Shown here one piece after another: positions 1-6,592 of a DNA stretch of 10,795 bases. The translations under genes and the position numbers were made by a program. The DNA comes from Candidatus Aminicenantota bacterium (lineage in GTDB: Bacteria; Acidobacteriota; Aminicenantia; Aminicenantales; Aminicenantaceae), in contig JAUXEH010000079.1 in NCBI GenBank assembly GCA_030620655.1, positions 1-10,795 on the forward strand, in the 5' to 3' direction. The notes under the pieces are model-generated. The model saw only the letters and a program-made list of their open reading frames with translations, made no database searches and was not told where the DNA came from. The stretch's first letter is position 1. Every line of letters begins with the position of its first letter.

Positions 1-383
1 CCGGAGATGACGGCCATGCCCAGCTTCTCACACTCCCGATGCATGACAGACCACATGAGGCCGAACTCGTCCCGGGTTATCCCGAGGGGAAGATTCAGGT
101 CGAAGGTGATGTAGTCGGGAGCCAGGCCCGATGTCACCGCATCCGAGGCCAGGATGTGGACGGCGAACCAGGCCGACCGCTCCCAGCCGTAGGGCGGCAC
201 GATGAAGATGGGATCTGTGGTCGTCACCATGACACGGTCGTTCCCGATGTCCACGACACCGACGTCCACGCCGTGCTGCGGGCCCACCAGCACCTCCGGG
301 CGCCTGCGGCCCAGCTGCGGCAGGATGACCTCATCGAAGATCTCCGGGGAAATCTTCCCGATATCCGGTAGCTCTGTTTTCAT
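1..383 (-). CDS. AIR synthase-related protein (ThiL/HypE/PurM superfamily), N-terminal part
   Basis: The first 127 codons are present; the rest runs off the left edge. The AIRS superfamily contains ATP-using enzymes such as PurM, ThiL (thiamine-phosphate kinase) and HypE. The visible part resembles the AIRS-related subgroup common in archaea and anaerobic bacteria. It shows a glycine/aspartate segment (VGPQHGVDVGVV, residues 33-44), a TTTDP motif at 54-58 in the place of the ATP/Mg-binding aspartate, and HILASDAVTSG at 77-87, matching the conserved N-terminal AIRS helix. ATG 383 is chosen because GGAGG lies 6 nt upstream (390-394) and homology begins near it. The gene sits behind a TPP riboswitch, so a thiamine role is likely: a ThiL-like kinase, or supply of aminoimidazole ribotide, which ThiC uses. 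Superfamily is confident from motifs; the exact reaction is inference. Confidence 0.8.
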   Translation of the reverse strand, partial: MKTELPDIGKISPEIFDEVILPQLGRRRPEVLVGPQHGVDVGVVDIGNDRVMVTTTDPIFIVPPYGWERSAWFAVHILASDAVTSGLAPDYITFDLNLPLGITRDEFGLMWSVMHRECEKLGMAVIS

Positions 384-419
384 GCCATTCCTCCGTTCCA
401 TCTAACCTGAATAATTCAT

Positions 420-481
420 AAAAAACGTCGATATTTCACGTAATACATGTAATATCAAGGGGTTACATGTCGTGAATTATC
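420..481 (-). terminator. Probable intrinsic terminator in the riboswitch expression platform
   Basis: On the minus strand, arms at 471-481 and 430-440 pair in 10 of 11 positions. Inside them ACATGTAA (445-452) and TTACATGT (463-470) pair perfectly, leaving a small TAAT bulge and a 10-nt loop. Four bases after the stem comes a run of six T (425-420). It lies between the TPP aptamer and the AIRS-like gene, where premature termination would be expected. The stem is AT-rich and the T-run is slightly offset, so strength is uncertain. Confidence 0.5.
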
Positions 482-546
482 CAGCTTAACTAATCGCACA
501 AGCCTCTCCAGCCGAAGGGAACGGGAGCATATGCTTCAGGCGGGAT

Positions 547-629
547 CACCGTTTCCCTACGCTGGTATGACCCAGATCAGGTTCCGAGGGTGTAATCTCA
601 GCCCCTCACGAGGGACACCCCTAACCGTG
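547..629 (-). promoter_or_regulatory. TPP riboswitch (THI element) aptamer
   Basis: The minus strand carries the diagnostic THI-box segments in order: GGGGTGT, a short CCCTC/GAGGG P3 hairpin, CTGAGA (601-596), ACACCC closing P2, CCTGATCTGG, the P4/P5 arm with ATACCAGC, and GTAGGGAAA. P1 is formed by CACGGTT (629-623) and AACGGTG (553-547), with one G-G mismatch. TPP riboswitches repress thiamine biosynthesis or transport genes when TPP is abundant. The aptamer begins almost exactly at the predicted transcription start and is followed by a terminator-like hairpin upstream of the AIRS-related gene. A segment at 517-524 can pair with 549-557 of the aptamer 3' strand and could serve as the alternative structure. 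Confidence 0.95.
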
Positions 630-632
630 TAT

Positions 633-661
633 ACTATAGTTTAAGTATGAACTGAGTTCAA
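633..661 (-). promoter_or_regulatory. Sigma70-type promoter for the TPP-controlled transcript
   Basis: TTGAAC (661-656) and TATAGT (638-633) on the minus strand are separated by exactly 17 bp. The predicted start, about 7 nt downstream of the -10, falls at the first bases of P1 of the riboswitch, which supports both calls. Confidence 0.75.
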
Positions 662-662
662 G

Positions 663-674
663 CGCTTCGAAGCG
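663..674. promoter_or_regulatory. 12-bp perfect palindrome between divergent promoters
   Basis: CGCTTCGAAGCG is a perfect inverted repeat that touches the -35 box of the minus-strand promoter. It lies about 45 bp upstream of the plus-strand -35. The position would suit an operator for a dimeric regulator of the thiamine transcript, but no regulator gene is visible and a single short palindrome can occur by chance. Confidence 0.3.
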
Positions 675-719
675 ATCGCCGTCGGGTTTGTATGCCATTA
701 AAGTTTGTCGGCTTTGAAT

Positions 720-748
720 TTGACAACCATCGGACCCGGACCTATATT
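720..748 (+). promoter_or_regulatory. Sigma70-type promoter for the TPR-protein gene
   Basis: A consensus TTGACA (720-725) and TATATT (743-748) are separated by exactly 17 bp. The predicted start near 755 gives an untranslated leader of about 100 nt before ATG 858. It also rules out the upstream in-frame TTG at 705 as the translation start for this transcript. The leader holds a weak 4-bp hairpin (770-781) followed by seven T (783-789), too weak to call a terminator. Confidence 0.75.
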
Positions 749-857
749 CAAGTTGGGGAGAAAAGACGGCGGATTCATCCGGTTTTTTTCATTTCGGGCA
801 CTTGCGGATTGGTGTACTCCTCTGTTTAAAAATCATGTGATTAGCGGAGGGAATGAT

Positions 858-2324
858 ATGCAAATCTCAGGGAAGCGTTTTGGGAAACCTCTGGCTCTCG
901 GATCGGCGATACTCGTCCTAGTTTTATTGTGCACGCAGTGTGCAAAACAAACGGAGGTGCCGATCACGTCGAGGTCCGGAGAGGCCCGGGATCTCTTTGT
1001 CCAGGCACGGGTAGAGGGGGAAAACCTGCACCTGGACACCGCCATGGCCAAGCTGAGCGAGGCGATCGTGCTGGACCCGGATTTTGCCCTGGCCTTTCTG
1101 TATCGGGCCCGGTTCACGAATGACCCGGTGAGCCTGCAGCGTGACCTGCAGCGTGCGATGGAGCTCTCAGAGGATGTGTCGGCGGGAGAGCAGATGATCA
1201 TCAAGGCCTATGACGCGTATTACGGGCAGAACGATCCGGACCGGGCCGTCGAGTTCTACGAGCTGCTGGTGAAGATGTACCCGGTCGATAAGCGCACCCA
1301 TTTCCGGCTGGGAGTATTCTTCCGCATCCTGGGAGAGGACGACCAGGCCATGAGGCAGCAGAAACAGGCGTTGGCGATTGATGGGAATTTCGCCCCTTCT
1401 TATCTGGAGCTGGGTTACATCAACCTGTCTGCCGAAAACTACGCCGAAGTGGAAGAGGCCTTCCAGAACTGCATCCGCCTCATCCCGGATCAGCCCAATC
1501 CCTATGATTCCATGGGCGACCTGTACTCCAGGATGGGCAAGTTCGAGGAGGCCATCGGCTACTATCAACAGGCCTTGGAAAAGAATCCCGAATTCACGGA
1601 TTCGCAGTTGAAGATCGGGACCAACCTGGTGTTCCTGGGCCGGTATGATGAAGGCCGGGAGGCGGTTCAAAAGGCCATCGCGATGGAGCCGACGATCGAG
1701 CGCAGGGTACAGGACATGGGCATGATCTGCCGCTCCTACATGTATGAATGCAGGCCCCAGGAAGCCCTGGCCGAGGCGGATAGGATCATCAAGATCGCCC
1801 GCGACAACCACATGATGAGCCAGGTGGTCCTCTACGAGCTGGCCAAGGCTGCCATGTATGCGGAGATCCAGGAATACGATGAGGCGGAGCAGTCCCTGCA
1901 GGAGTGCCGTACGGTCCTGGAGACGGCCGATATGCCGTTGTTTTACCGGGAGAGCCATTCCGACATGCTGTATTTCTGGGATGCGGCGGTGGCTGCCAAG
2001 CAGAAGAACATCACCCGGGCCCTGTCCATTGCGGCCCGCTACATGAACACGCTCAGGGAGAGCCAGAACCCGGAGCGGATGAAATACCACATGGGGCTGC
2101 TCGGCTACATCGAGCTTGAGAGGGACTATCCCGATATCGCGGTCGAGTACTTCCGTCATGCCGACATCCAGGAGCCGCTGTTCATGTACTATGCGGCGCT
2201 GGCCGAGAACGCGGGAGGCAGCCGGGCCCGAGCGACCCGCCTGTTCCGCAAGCTGGCATCCTGGAATAATGACAGCCTCTGGTATGCTTTCATCTGCAAG
2301 AAGGCCCTGACGCGTCAGGAATAA
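858..2324 (+). CDS. TPR-repeat protein, probably membrane- or lipid-anchored
   Basis: The 488-residue product starts at ATG 858, preceded by GGAGG at 846-850. Upstream in-frame codons lie before or within the promoter. Residues 11-27 form a hydrophobic segment after a basic N-terminus (KR, K). Cys25 or Cys28 follows, suggesting a signal peptide or lipoprotein anchor, but the sequence before Cys28 (LCTQ) is not a canonical lipobox. The rest is helical TPR repeats, clearest at about 112-175, 178-210, 212-245 and 248-278, with typical A-L-x-P/D-P ends such as ALEKNPEF (239-246) and AIAMEPT (273-279). Such arrays are protein-binding scaffolds, not enzymes. The gene lies 140 bp upstream of a MacB/FtsX-type permease on the same strand, so a partner role in the envelope is possible. 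No catalytic domain is seen; specific function is unknown. Confidence 0.85.
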   Translation: MQISGKRFGKPLALGSAILVLVLLCTQCAKQTEVPITSRSGEARDLFVQARVEGENLHLDTAMAKLSEAIVLDPDFALAFLYRARFTNDPVSLQRDLQRAMELSEDVSAGEQMIIKAYDAYYGQNDPDRAVEFYELLVKMYPVDKRTHFRLGVFFRILGEDDQAMRQQKQALAIDGNFAPSYLELGYINLSAENYAEVEEAFQNCIRLIPDQPNPYDSMGDLYSRMGKFEEAIGYYQQALEKNPEFTDSQLKIGTNLVFLGRYDEGREAVQKAIAMEPTIERRVQDMGMICRSYMYECRPQEALAEADRIIKIARDNHMMSQVVLYELAKAAMYAEIQEYDEAEQSLQECRTVLETADMPLFYRESHSDMLYFWDAAVAAKQKNITRALSIAARYMNTLRESQNPERMKYHMGLLGYIELERDYPDIAVEYFRHADIQEPLFMYYAALAENAGGSRARATRLFRKLASWNNDSLWYAFICKKALTRQE

Positions 2325-2340
2325 ATACAGAGATTTATTC
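2319..2340 (+). repeat. Inverted repeat overlapping the TPR-gene stop codon
   Basis: GAATAAAT and ATTTATTC form an 8-bp perfect stem with a 6-nt loop, covering the TAA stop. There is no T-run directly after it, so it is not a convincing terminator. It may be a 3'-end stabilising or processing structure. Confidence 0.4.
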
Positions 2341-2425
2341 GGATCGCCGATTTTACAGGATAACCTTCCCCGTCCCTTACTTGTATTCCAGCGCGGCATC
2401 CACCGTATCATAATGGGAACCTTTT

Positions 2426-2442
2426 CAGACGGAATCCGTCTG
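2426..2442 (+). repeat. Short hairpin upstream of the permease gene
   Basis: CAGACGG and CCGTCTG form a 7-bp perfect stem with a 3-nt loop (AAT), 22 bp before the permease ATG. It sits in the 140-bp gap between the TPR and permease genes. No T-run follows. It could be an operator or an mRNA structure near the ribosome site; the sequence alone cannot tell which. Confidence 0.4.
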
Positions 2443-2464
2443 TATAAATGATGGGAGTGTCATC

Positions 2465-4912
2465 ATGATCAGAAACTATGTGAAAATCGCCCTCCGGATC
2501 ATCAAGAAACACAAGGGATACTCTTTCATCAACATCCTGGGGCTGGCCATCGGCATGGCCGTGTGTGTGCTGATCCTGCTGTTTGTGCGCTATGAGTTGA
2601 GCTTCGACACCTATCACGAGAACTCCGAGCGCATCTACCGGCTGGAGCGGCAGTGGCTCTCGGCCGACGGCTCGGTGCGCGGCCACTTCGGCACTCTGGC
2701 GCCTGGATTCACACCGCACCTGGAGGAACAGTTTTCAGAGATGGAGCACATCGCCCGTGTGCTCGACACCGGGAATACGCGTGTCGTCTATGAGGACAAA
2801 CGCTTCATCGAGGATCGCCTCTTCTTTGTGGAGGACGATTTCTTCGAGATCTTCAGCGTGCCTTTCCTACAGGGTGACCCTAGGACGGCCCTCAGGGAAC
2901 CGTTCAGCGTGATCTTGACCGAATCCGCGGCGCGTAAATATTTCGGCAGCGCGGACCCGATGGGCCGGCAGCTCAAGATCAGTGACGACACCCTCTACCA
3001 GATCACCGGCATCATCGAGGACTCTCCCGTCAACACGCATTTCCATTACGACATCCTGGCCTCCTACATTTCGTTGAAGGGGGTCTACATAAGGGGAGGG
3101 GACGATTATTTCCTCGGGACCAGCAATTTCAGCGACAACGTCACCTATACCTACATGCGCCTGGCAGAGTCTGCGGATGCGGCCGGGGTCCGGGCCCGCC
3201 TCCCGGACTTCATCGACCGTGTCCTCGGGACCCGGGAGGATACGGACGGCAATGTCATCCGGTCCAGCCAGAGCACCATGATTCTCATCCGTCCTGTCAC
3301 GGATATCCATCTCCACTCTCACTCGTCGGGCGAGCTGGAACCCAACTTCGACATGAAGTATGTGCGGCTCTTCACTCTGGTCGCCGTCTTTGTCTTGATC
3401 ATTGCCTGCATCAATTTCATGAACCTCTCCACCGCCCGCGCCACCCAGAGGGCCAAGGAGGTGGGCCTGCGCAAGGTGGTGGGCGCCAGCCGCCGCATCC
3501 TGACCACCCAGTTCCTGGGAGAGTCGGTCTTCTTTTCCTTCCTCGCGCTCCTCCTGGCCCTGGTGTTCGTGCTCGTGGTCCTGCCGTTCTTCAACAGCTT
3601 CTCAGGCAGAGAAATGAACATTTCATGCCTGCTCAATCCCGGAGGGATCCTGATCCTGATCGGGGTGTTCGCCGTGACAGGTGTGCTGGCCGGGCTCTAT
3701 CCCGCTGTCTATCTCTCCGCCTTTAAATCCGCCTCCATCCTGAGGGGGGAGCTGACCAGGGGTACGCGCGGGGCCGCGCTGCGGAAGGTCCTGGTCGTGT
3801 TTCAGTTCGCCATCTCCATCTGCCTGATCATATCTGTGGCGGTGGTCTACCGGCAGATGAACTTTCTGATGAAGGCCGACCTCGGTTTCGACCGCGAGAA
3901 CATCCTCATGCTGCCGGCGGACCAGGTGATCCAGGAACGTTGGGAAGACATGAGGCAGAACCTGCTGGCCAGCCCCCATATCCTGGAGGCGGCCCTTTCC
4001 AAGCGGGCGCCCACGGGGCGGCTGAACGACGCTCCCGGATTCTGGGTGGAGATAAACGGCGAGGTCCAGAGGAATCCCTTCAGCATGCCCCACAACCGGG
4101 TATCCCATGGTTTTTTTCGGACCTACAACATCCGGATCGTGGCCGGCCGGGATTTTTCCCGGGAGTATGCCACCGATACCAGCGAGGCTGTTATCATCAA
4201 CGAGACCGCGGTCCGCCGTATGGGCCTGGAGAGCCCCCAGGAGGCCGTGGGATTGCGCATCGGTACCTTCGCGCCCACCCTGCAGGGATATGTCATTGGG
4301 GTGGCGGCGGATTTCAACTACGAGTCGCTCCACAACGAGATCCGGCCCATCATCACCTACATCCGGCCGGACCAGGCCAACACGGCCTCCCTCCGGATCG
4401 CACCGGGCCACACCCAGGACGCCATCGCCCACGCTCGGGACATCTGGGCGCGCTTCAATCCCGAGTCGCCGCTCCAGTATGACTTCCTGTTCGACCGCAT
4501 CGCCGCGCTCTACCGCAACGAGGCGCGCATGATGCAGATGTTCGGCTACTTCAGCCTCTTCGCCATCCTCATCTCGTGCCTGGGGCTGTTCGGCCTGGCT
4601 TCGTTCACGGCGGCCCGCCGCACCAAGGAGATCGGGGTGCGCAAGGTGCTGGGGGCCTCGCTTTCCAACATCATGTACCTGCTCTCCCGCGAATTCACCA
4701 AGTGGGTGCTGGTGGCCAACCTCATCGCGTGGCCCACCGCCTATTTCGCCATGAACGCTTGGCTCAACAACTTCGCCTACAAGGTCCATCCCCACTGGCT
4801 GGAATTCGTGCTGGCCGGGGCCCTGACCTTCGTGATCGCGCTGCTGACCGTTAGCTTCCAGTCCTTCAAGGCCGCGACCTGCGACCCGGTCAAGTCCATC
4901 CGCTACGAATAG
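2465..4912 (+). CDS. ABC transporter permease, two FtsX modules with MacB-like periplasmic domains
   Basis: The 815-residue product belongs to the large permease type seen in Bacteroidota, Acidobacteriota and Aminicenantes. Order: transmembrane helix at about 21-41; a MacB-like periplasmic domain at about 45-285; a first FtsX module with helices near 300-320, 352-374 and 394-416; a helix near 441-462; a second periplasmic domain; and a second FtsX module with helices near 694-714, 746-767 and 779-798. The cytoplasmic signature appears twice, as RAKEVGLRKVVGAS (329-342) and RTKEIGVRKVLGAS (717-730), showing internal duplication. Family members act with a separate MacB/LolD-type ATPase to move lipoproteins, peptides or drugs or to transmit force across the envelope. 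No ATPase is encoded nearby, so it must be in trans or beyond this window. Start ATG 2465 has GGGAG at 2453-2457. Substrate unknown. Confidence 0.93.
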   Translation: MIRNYVKIALRIIKKHKGYSFINILGLAIGMAVCVLILLFVRYELSFDTYHENSERIYRLERQWLSADGSVRGHFGTLAPGFTPHLEEQFSEMEHIARVLDTGNTRVVYEDKRFIEDRLFFVEDDFFEIFSVPFLQGDPRTALREPFSVILTESAARKYFGSADPMGRQLKISDDTLYQITGIIEDSPVNTHFHYDILASYISLKGVYIRGGDDYFLGTSNFSDNVTYTYMRLAESADAAGVRARLPDFIDRVLGTREDTDGNVIRSSQSTMILIRPVTDIHLHSHSSGELEPNFDMKYVRLFTLVAVFVLIIACINFMNLSTARATQRAKEVGLRKVVGASRRILTTQFLGESVFFSFLALLLALVFVLVVLPFFNSFSGREMNISCLLNPGGILILIGVFAVTGVLAGLYPAVYLSAFKSASILRGELTRGTRGAALRKVLVVFQFAISICLIISVAVVYRQMNFLMKADLGFDRENILMLPADQVIQERWEDMRQNLLASPHILEAALSKRAPTGRLNDAPGFWVEINGEVQRNPFSMPHNRVSHGFFRTYNIRIVAGRDFSREYATDTSEAVIINETAVRRMGLESPQEAVGLRIGTFAPTLQGYVIGVAADFNYESLHNEIRPIITYIRPDQANTASLRIAPGHTQDAIAHARDIWARFNPESPLQYDFLFDRIAALYRNEARMMQMFGYFSLFAILISCLGLFGLASFTAARRTKEIGVRKVLGASLSNIMYLLSREFTKWVLVANLIAWPTAYFAMNAWLNNFAYKVHPHWLEFVLAGALTFVIALLTVSFQSFKAATCDPVKSIRYE

Positions 4913-4921
4913 AAAAAGAAT

Positions 4922-4996
4922 AAAAAGGGACGAATAAAGGGGACAGGTACATTTAGAGCTCTAAATGTACCTTTCCCCTTTATTCGCCCCTTTTTT
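4922..4996. terminator. Long palindrome acting as bidirectional intrinsic terminator
   Basis: Arms of 37 nt (4922-4958 and 4959-4995) pair with only two mismatches (4930/4987 and 4944/4973) around a 28-bp perfect core palindrome at 4945-4972. The arms end in A-run and T-run respectively, with six T at 4991-4996. RNA from either strand therefore forms a strong stem followed by U residues. It starts 10 bp after the permease stop and insulates it from the kinase operon. Confidence 0.8.
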
Positions 4997-5004
4997 CTGT
5001 CCCC
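4939..5004. repeat. Composite REP-like palindrome with GGGGACAG/CTGTCCCC ends
   Basis: GGGGACAG at 4939-4946 is matched by CTGTCCCC at 4997-5004, but the nearer arm at 4971-4978 reads CTTTCCCC. The left flank repeats A-rich GGGAC twice (4923-4931 and 4935-4944). The right flank has three CCCC-T-run blocks. This style resembles dispersed palindromes that accompany REP-associated tyrosine (Y1) transposases in several phyla. No transposase gene is present here, so the link is from family knowledge. Genome-wide copy number would decide. Confidence 0.45.
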
Positions 5005-5017
5005 TTTTTGTTCGGTC

Positions 5018-5046
5018 TTGCATGCCCGAAGGGGGTATGCTATACA
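5018..5046 (+). promoter_or_regulatory. Extended -10 promoter for the sugar operon
   Basis: TTGCAT (5018-5023) lies 17 bp before TATACA (5041-5046), and TG at 5038-5039 gives an extended -10 (TGCTATACA). The predicted start near 5053 is only about 5 nt before ATG 5058, so the transcript would be almost leaderless and the AGGGA next to the ATG would be partly lost. The weak -35 and this geometry keep confidence moderate. Confidence 0.45.
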
Positions 5047-5057
5047 ACTGAGGGAAT

Positions 5058-6017
5058 ATGGAGAAGCCGCTTGTCATCGTCCCCGGGGGATTGAACACAG
5101 ACATCATCGGCCTGGGGATTGACCGCCTCCTGGCCCCGGGAGAGCTCACCCTGGGCGGCGAGCTGCGCATCGGCCCGGGAGGCAAGGCCCGCAACATGGC
5201 CCAGATGGCCGCGGCCTACCTGGGCAAGGATACGGTCGCCATGATCGGCCGCAGCTCCAGGGATCCCTTCGGTCTTTGGGAGGTACCAATGCGCGCCCTG
5301 GAGGAGGCCGGTGTCGACACGACAAATGTCAAGATACTGGATTTTGCGGAGTCCGGCCACACATACCCGGGGATTGCGCTCATTCCGGTAGACAAGGCCG
5401 GGAAGAATCAGATCTATGTGCTCCCGGGTGTCAACGCGGATTTCTGTGCCGCGGATGTGGATGCGGCCGTGTCTCTGTTCAAGGCCCGGGAGAGAAAACG
5501 CATCCTGCTCATGGCGCTGGAGATCCCCCTGGAGACCGTCCGCTTTTGTCTGGATAAGGCGGGGACCCATGGGATCCCCGTGATCCTCGATCCCGGCGGC
5601 ATCGACGCGCCCATAGACGAACTGCTGGGCGAACGGATCTTCCTGCTCAAGCCCAACGAGCATGAGGCGGCCGTTATGACGGGCCTTTCCATAAGCGGCT
5701 TCGATTCCGCAGCCGCGGCCGCCGATCGGCTGCTGGAGCGCGGCGTGCGGAACGTGCTCATAACACACGGCTCCCGGGGGGCCTATTTCTTCAATGATAC
5801 GGCCCGGCTTCACATCCCCTGTCCCGAGGTGCCTGATTCCGGAACTCACGATGAGACCGGATGCGGCGACCAGGTGACGGCCCTGGTGGCGGCGGCCGTG
5901 GCCGAGGGCCGCCGCATCACTGAGGCTGTGAGGCTGGCCGTGCTGGCAGGCACCCTGCAGTTCCATCGGGCCGGGATCCAGCCGGTTACCCGCGCAGAGC
6001 TCGAGCCATACGTTTGA
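5058..6017 (+). CDS. PfkB/ribokinase-family carbohydrate kinase
   Basis: The 319-residue protein transfers phosphate from ATP to a sugar or related alcohol in the cytoplasm. Visible marks: the substrate-side N13/D15 after a first beta strand; the PfkB glycine motif GGKARN at 41-46; the NxxE metal/phosphate motif (N200-E203) in LLKPNEHE; and DETGCGD at 265-271, where D271 is the expected catalytic base and GCG replaces the usual GAG anion hole. Length and spacing are normal for the family. ATG 5058 fits the family N-terminus; GAGGG is only 3 nt upstream. The stop lies 11 bp before the isomerase ATG, so the genes are cotranscribed. Neighbours suggest a ketose substrate such as fructose or xylulose produced by the isomerase, but specificity cannot be read from the sequence. 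Confidence 0.92.
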   Translation: MEKPLVIVPGGLNTDIIGLGIDRLLAPGELTLGGELRIGPGGKARNMAQMAAAYLGKDTVAMIGRSSRDPFGLWEVPMRALEEAGVDTTNVKILDFAESGHTYPGIALIPVDKAGKNQIYVLPGVNADFCAADVDAAVSLFKARERKRILLMALEIPLETVRFCLDKAGTHGIPVILDPGGIDAPIDELLGERIFLLKPNEHEAAVMTGLSISGFDSAAAAADRLLERGVRNVLITHGSRGAYFFNDTARLHIPCPEVPDSGTHDETGCGDQVTALVAAAVAEGRRITEAVRLAVLAGTLQFHRAGIQPVTRAELEPYV

Positions 6018-6028
6018 GGGAGATAACT

Positions 6029-6571
6029 ATGAAGCGACAGGACATAGAGAGGGTACGCGAGCGTGCCGCCGAGATCCTCGAGCGCGCCGGTATCGCGATC
6101 ACGCCCGCGGAAAGGGCCGGCATGGAGGTGGCTGACTGCGGCTTCGACGACATCGAGCGCCTGGGCATCCAAGTCGTCCTGTACGCGAACACTGACCGCT
6201 ACTGCGCCAAGGAGATCATCCTGCTGCCGCGGCAGATGTGTCCGGAGCACCGGCACCCGCCCATCGATGAGAACAACATAGGTAAGCAGGAGACCTTTCG
6301 CTGCCGTTGGGGAAAACTCTTCCTCTATATCCCGGGTGAGGCCGCTCCGGATCCGCAGGCCAGGGTCCCGGAAACATACCGACCGTATCTGAACGTATGG
6401 AAGGAGGTCGTCCTAATTCCCGGTGACCAGTACACGCTGGCGCCGGATGAGAAACACTGGTTCCAGGCCGGAGACGAAGGGGCGGTCGTGTCTGAGTTCT
6501 CCTCCTCCAGCCTCGACGAGACCGATGTGTTCACGGATCCCCGGGTAAAGCGCATCCCGGTAGAGGAATAA
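6029..6571 (+). CDS. D-lyxose/D-mannose-type ketol-isomerase (cupin)
   Basis: The 180-residue cupin resembles the D-lyxose isomerase family, which interconverts D-lyxose with D-xylulose and often D-mannose with D-fructose using a divalent metal such as Mn2+. The expected metal ligands are in place: H74 and H76 in CPEHRHP, E88 in GKQETF and H143 in EKHWFQAG. The length is typical. ATG 6029 is chosen because GAGGGAG (6015-6021) lies 7 nt upstream; an in-frame TTG at 6014 overlaps the kinase stop and has no ribosome site. The gene lies between a PfkB kinase and a UroD-like gene, with small gaps. With the convergent GH38 mannosidase nearby, mannose to fructose is a plausible physiological reaction; this is inference, and lyxose or another aldose is equally allowed by the family. 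Confidence 0.9.
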   Translation: MKRQDIERVRERAAEILERAGIAITPAERAGMEVADCGFDDIERLGIQVVLYANTDRYCAKEIILLPRQMCPEHRHPPIDENNIGKQETFRCRWGKLFLYIPGEAAPDPQARVPETYRPYLNVWKEVVLIPGDQYTLAPDEKHWFQAGDEGAVVSEFSSSSLDETDVFTDPRVKRIPVEE

Positions 6572-6592
6572 ATAGGATAAACCAGGAGCGGA

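Noticed and set aside
39..405. Plus-strand frames opposite the AIRS-related gene
   Set aside because: The minus strand has the riboswitch, ribosome site and AIRS motifs; the plus frames lack any support.
526..535. 10-bp palindrome AGCATATGCT in the riboswitch leader
   Set aside because: Short and AT-centred; explained by chance and by the structured leader, with no further support as a protein site.
770..789. Small hairpin followed by seven T in the leader of the TPR gene
   Set aside because: The stem is only 4 bp, too weak to call an attenuator or terminator from sequence alone.
705..857. N-terminal extension of the TPR protein from TTG 705
   Set aside because: It begins upstream of the consensus promoter at 720-748, has no ribosome site, and ATG 858 has GGAGG plus a signal-like N-terminus.
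1167..2411. 414-codon open frame antisense to the TPR-protein gene
   Set aside because: It mirrors the codon pattern of a high-GC gene, has no recognisable domain, no supported start and runs through the intergenic stem-loops.
3623..4795. 390-codon open frame antisense to the permease gene
   Set aside because: Composition is low-complexity (G, V, D, H, P-rich), as expected for the reverse strand of a high-GC gene; the forward frame has clear FtsX motifs.
4922..4996. Single-spacer CRISPR-like or insertion-sequence end
   Set aside because: There is one palindrome, with no regularly spaced repeats and no transposase or cas gene; a terminator or REP-like element fits better.
5040..5966. 308-codon open frame antisense to the PfkB kinase
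   Set aside because: The forward frame carries the PfkB motifs and operon spacing; the antisense frame has none.
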